DNA from: Ignavibacteriales bacterium | Lineage (GTDB): Bacteria > Bacteroidota > Ignavibacteria > Ignavibacteriales > Ignavibacteriaceae | DNA length: 6,362 bases | Direction of reading: 5' to 3' | Assembly: GCA_003142915.1 (NCBI GenBank) | Contig: PLNZ01000327.1 | Span: forward strand, 1 to 6,362 | Shown here: positions 5,454 to 6,362 of the stretch, piece after piece | Layout: each line of letters begins with the position of its first letter | Position numbering within the stretch: position 1 is the first letter of the stretch | Position numbers and translations under genes: made by a program | Notes under the pieces: model-generated | What the model was told of the DNA's origin: nothing | The model's database searches: none | The model's input: only the letters and a program-made list of their open reading frames with translations

Positions 5454-6211
5454 TCAAGGCTCCAATGATAAAATTTATTCTTAAAATACTTAATTAATTG
5501 AGTGCCTAAATAAATAGTAATACCGACAATAATGGATATAGTAAATAAAGCGGAAAGGTCGTTGTAGTCAAGAGCTAAGCGGTAAATTCTGCCCAGCCCG
5601 TAACCGCCTTTTATAAATTCAAATGCAATTAAAACAGACCAGATATTAAACTGCAAAACAATTAAATATTTTATAATAGCAGGCTGAATAGATTTCCATA
5701 TTACTTTCTTAGCAATAACACTTTCACCAACGCCAAGAGATACTGCCGAGCTAATATATTCATGCTTAACTTTTGCAGCTTCTTCATTTACCCTAATTAC
5801 AAGAGAAAATAATGCAATAAAAAATGCGAACAAATATTCGATATATGCAGAACCGGGAAGCCAATAAATAAGGAATAACCCAAATACTATTGCAGGGATA
5901 AAATGAGAGAACCAATGCAGAGATAATAAGAATTCCGAAACAAAATGATTCTTTCTTACTATATACCCACTCAGTAATGAAGTTAAGAAATATGCAAGTA
6001 ATATTGATAGATAAACTGCTGAAATAGTTACCGTAAAATTAAACAAGAGTTTATAATAATGCCATAAAGCGCTGAATGACAGGAGAACTACGGATGGTTT
6101 TGGTAAAATATTATTAGACGGTAATATGAATTCGAAAAGAAGAATCCATAAAACAAAATAAGAAATGATATACTTATAAAGATTTTTAGCCGGAGCTGTT
6201 TTTAATCTCAT
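5450..6211 (-). CDS. ABC transporter permease of SsuC/TauC/ThiX type
   Basis: This is the inner-membrane subunit of a binding-protein-dependent importer. From the ATG at 6211 it has 253 residues, the usual family length. About six hydrophobic segments can be seen. After the first comes the family LPKPSVV motif. The cytoplasmic EAA-loop equivalent, YISSAVSLGVGESVIAKKVI followed by WKSIQP, keeps the conserved glycine and proline but has serine in place of the EAA glutamate. GGYGLGRI and a terminal FYHWSLD also match the family. A longer 267-residue version would start at TTG 6253. I prefer ATG because the promoter candidate just upstream would leave a leader of only about five bases before the TTG, although neither start has a Shine-Dalgarno. 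The gene overlaps the ATPase gene by four bases. Related systems carry nitrate, taurine, sulfonates or the thiamine precursor HMP; the substrate cannot be read here. Confidence 0.9.
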   Translation of the reverse strand: MRLKTAPAKNLYKYIISYFVLWILLFEFILPSNNILPKPSVVLLSFSALWHYYKLLFNFTVTISAVYLSILLAYFLTSLLSGYIVRKNHFVSEFLLSLHWFSHFIPAIVFGLFLIYWLPGSAYIEYLFAFFIALFSLVIRVNEEAAKVKHEYISSAVSLGVGESVIAKKVIWKSIQPAIIKYLIVLQFNIWSVLIAFEFIKGGYGLGRIYRLALDYNDLSALFTISIIVGITIYLGTQLIKYFKNKFYHWSLD

Positions 6212-6264
6212 GCGAATTTTTGCCGTAAAGTTAGAGATTGAAAATAGTTTCAAAAACGTGTTTT

Positions 6265-6293
6265 AATATATCTAAAGGAAAACTTTAAATCAA
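6265..6293 (-). promoter_or_regulatory. Candidate sigma-70-type promoter for the ABC permease-ATPase pair
   Basis: TTGATT (6293-6288) and TATATT (6270-6265) are 17 bases apart on the - strand, the same hexamers and spacer as before the transglycosylase gene. Transcription would begin near 6258. If real, the permease is the first gene of its operon, with no room for a riboswitch leader or an upstream binding-protein gene. Confidence 0.45.
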
Positions 6294-6335
6294 TTAAGTT
6301 TACCCACTTTTTACTTTGAGATTAATCATTAACTC

Positions 6336-6362
6336 ATGCTGATCGAATATGATAAAAAAGAT
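6336..6362 (+). CDS. Possible start of a divergent gene, cut by the window edge
   Basis: ATG at 6336 opens nine codons (MLIEYDKKD) that run off the window. There is no Shine-Dalgarno before it, and nine codons cannot identify anything. The position, divergent from the permease promoter, makes a gene start plausible. Confidence 0.22.

Noticed and set aside
1..6362. CRISPR array, tRNA, rRNA, insertion sequence or phage attachment site
   Set aside because: No regularly spaced direct repeats, no tRNA-like or rRNA-like sequence, no transposase and no terminal inverted repeats were seen on either strand.

Overview
The window is AT-rich DNA from a Gram-negative bacterium of the Bacteroidota/Ignavibacteriota kind. 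The evidence is a TonB-dependent receptor with an N-terminal carboxypeptidase-regulatory-like domain, a large lipoprotein transglycosylase with many LysM repeats, and few Shine-Dalgarno sequences. The three best promoter candidates look like ordinary sigma-70 sites (TTGANT, 17-base spacer, TATNNT), not the Bacteroidetes TTTG/TAnnTTTG type. That leans towards an Ignavibacteriota-like lineage, but this is inference.

Layout. On the + strand, positions 1-279 hold the C-terminal end of a homospermidine synthase (polyamine synthesis). It is followed by a small two-helix membrane protein (354-551). A strong ribosome binding site for that gene leads into an in-frame ATG that hits a stop after three codons; a second in-frame ATG follows. 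Everything else of substance is on the - strand. Positions 535-1236 are the remains of a TonB-dependent receptor: signal peptide, regulatory domain and plug are readable, but an in-frame TAA splits it and the whole beta-barrel is missing. Upstream of it is a complete TPP (thiamine pyrophosphate) riboswitch with a terminator (about 1250-1386). The same five-base pair of arms is used for aptamer closure, antiterminator and terminator. Positions 1468-4350 encode a 960-residue MltD-like lytic transglycosylase lipoprotein with seven LysM domains. Positions 4665-5453 and 5450-6211/6253 encode the ATPase and permease of a NitT/TauT/ThiXYZ-type ABC importer with a 4-base overlap. A few codons of a possible divergent gene may start at 6336.

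How the parts relate. The riboswitch marks the dead receptor as part of thiamine or thiamine-precursor uptake. The nearby ABC pair belongs to the family that includes the thiamine-precursor (HMP) importer ThiXYZ, but no riboswitch or substrate-binding protein is visible beside it, so its substrate is not settled. The ATPase is unusual: Walker B is intact, but the Walker A lysine and glycines, Q-loop glutamine, signature motif, D-loop aspartate and H-switch histidine are all replaced in an otherwise full-length open frame. Its stop codon directly follows a TTTAAAA heptamer, and the -1 frame then stays open for 46 codons. The window therefore combines housekeeping envelope and polyamine genes with a decaying or repurposed uptake system.
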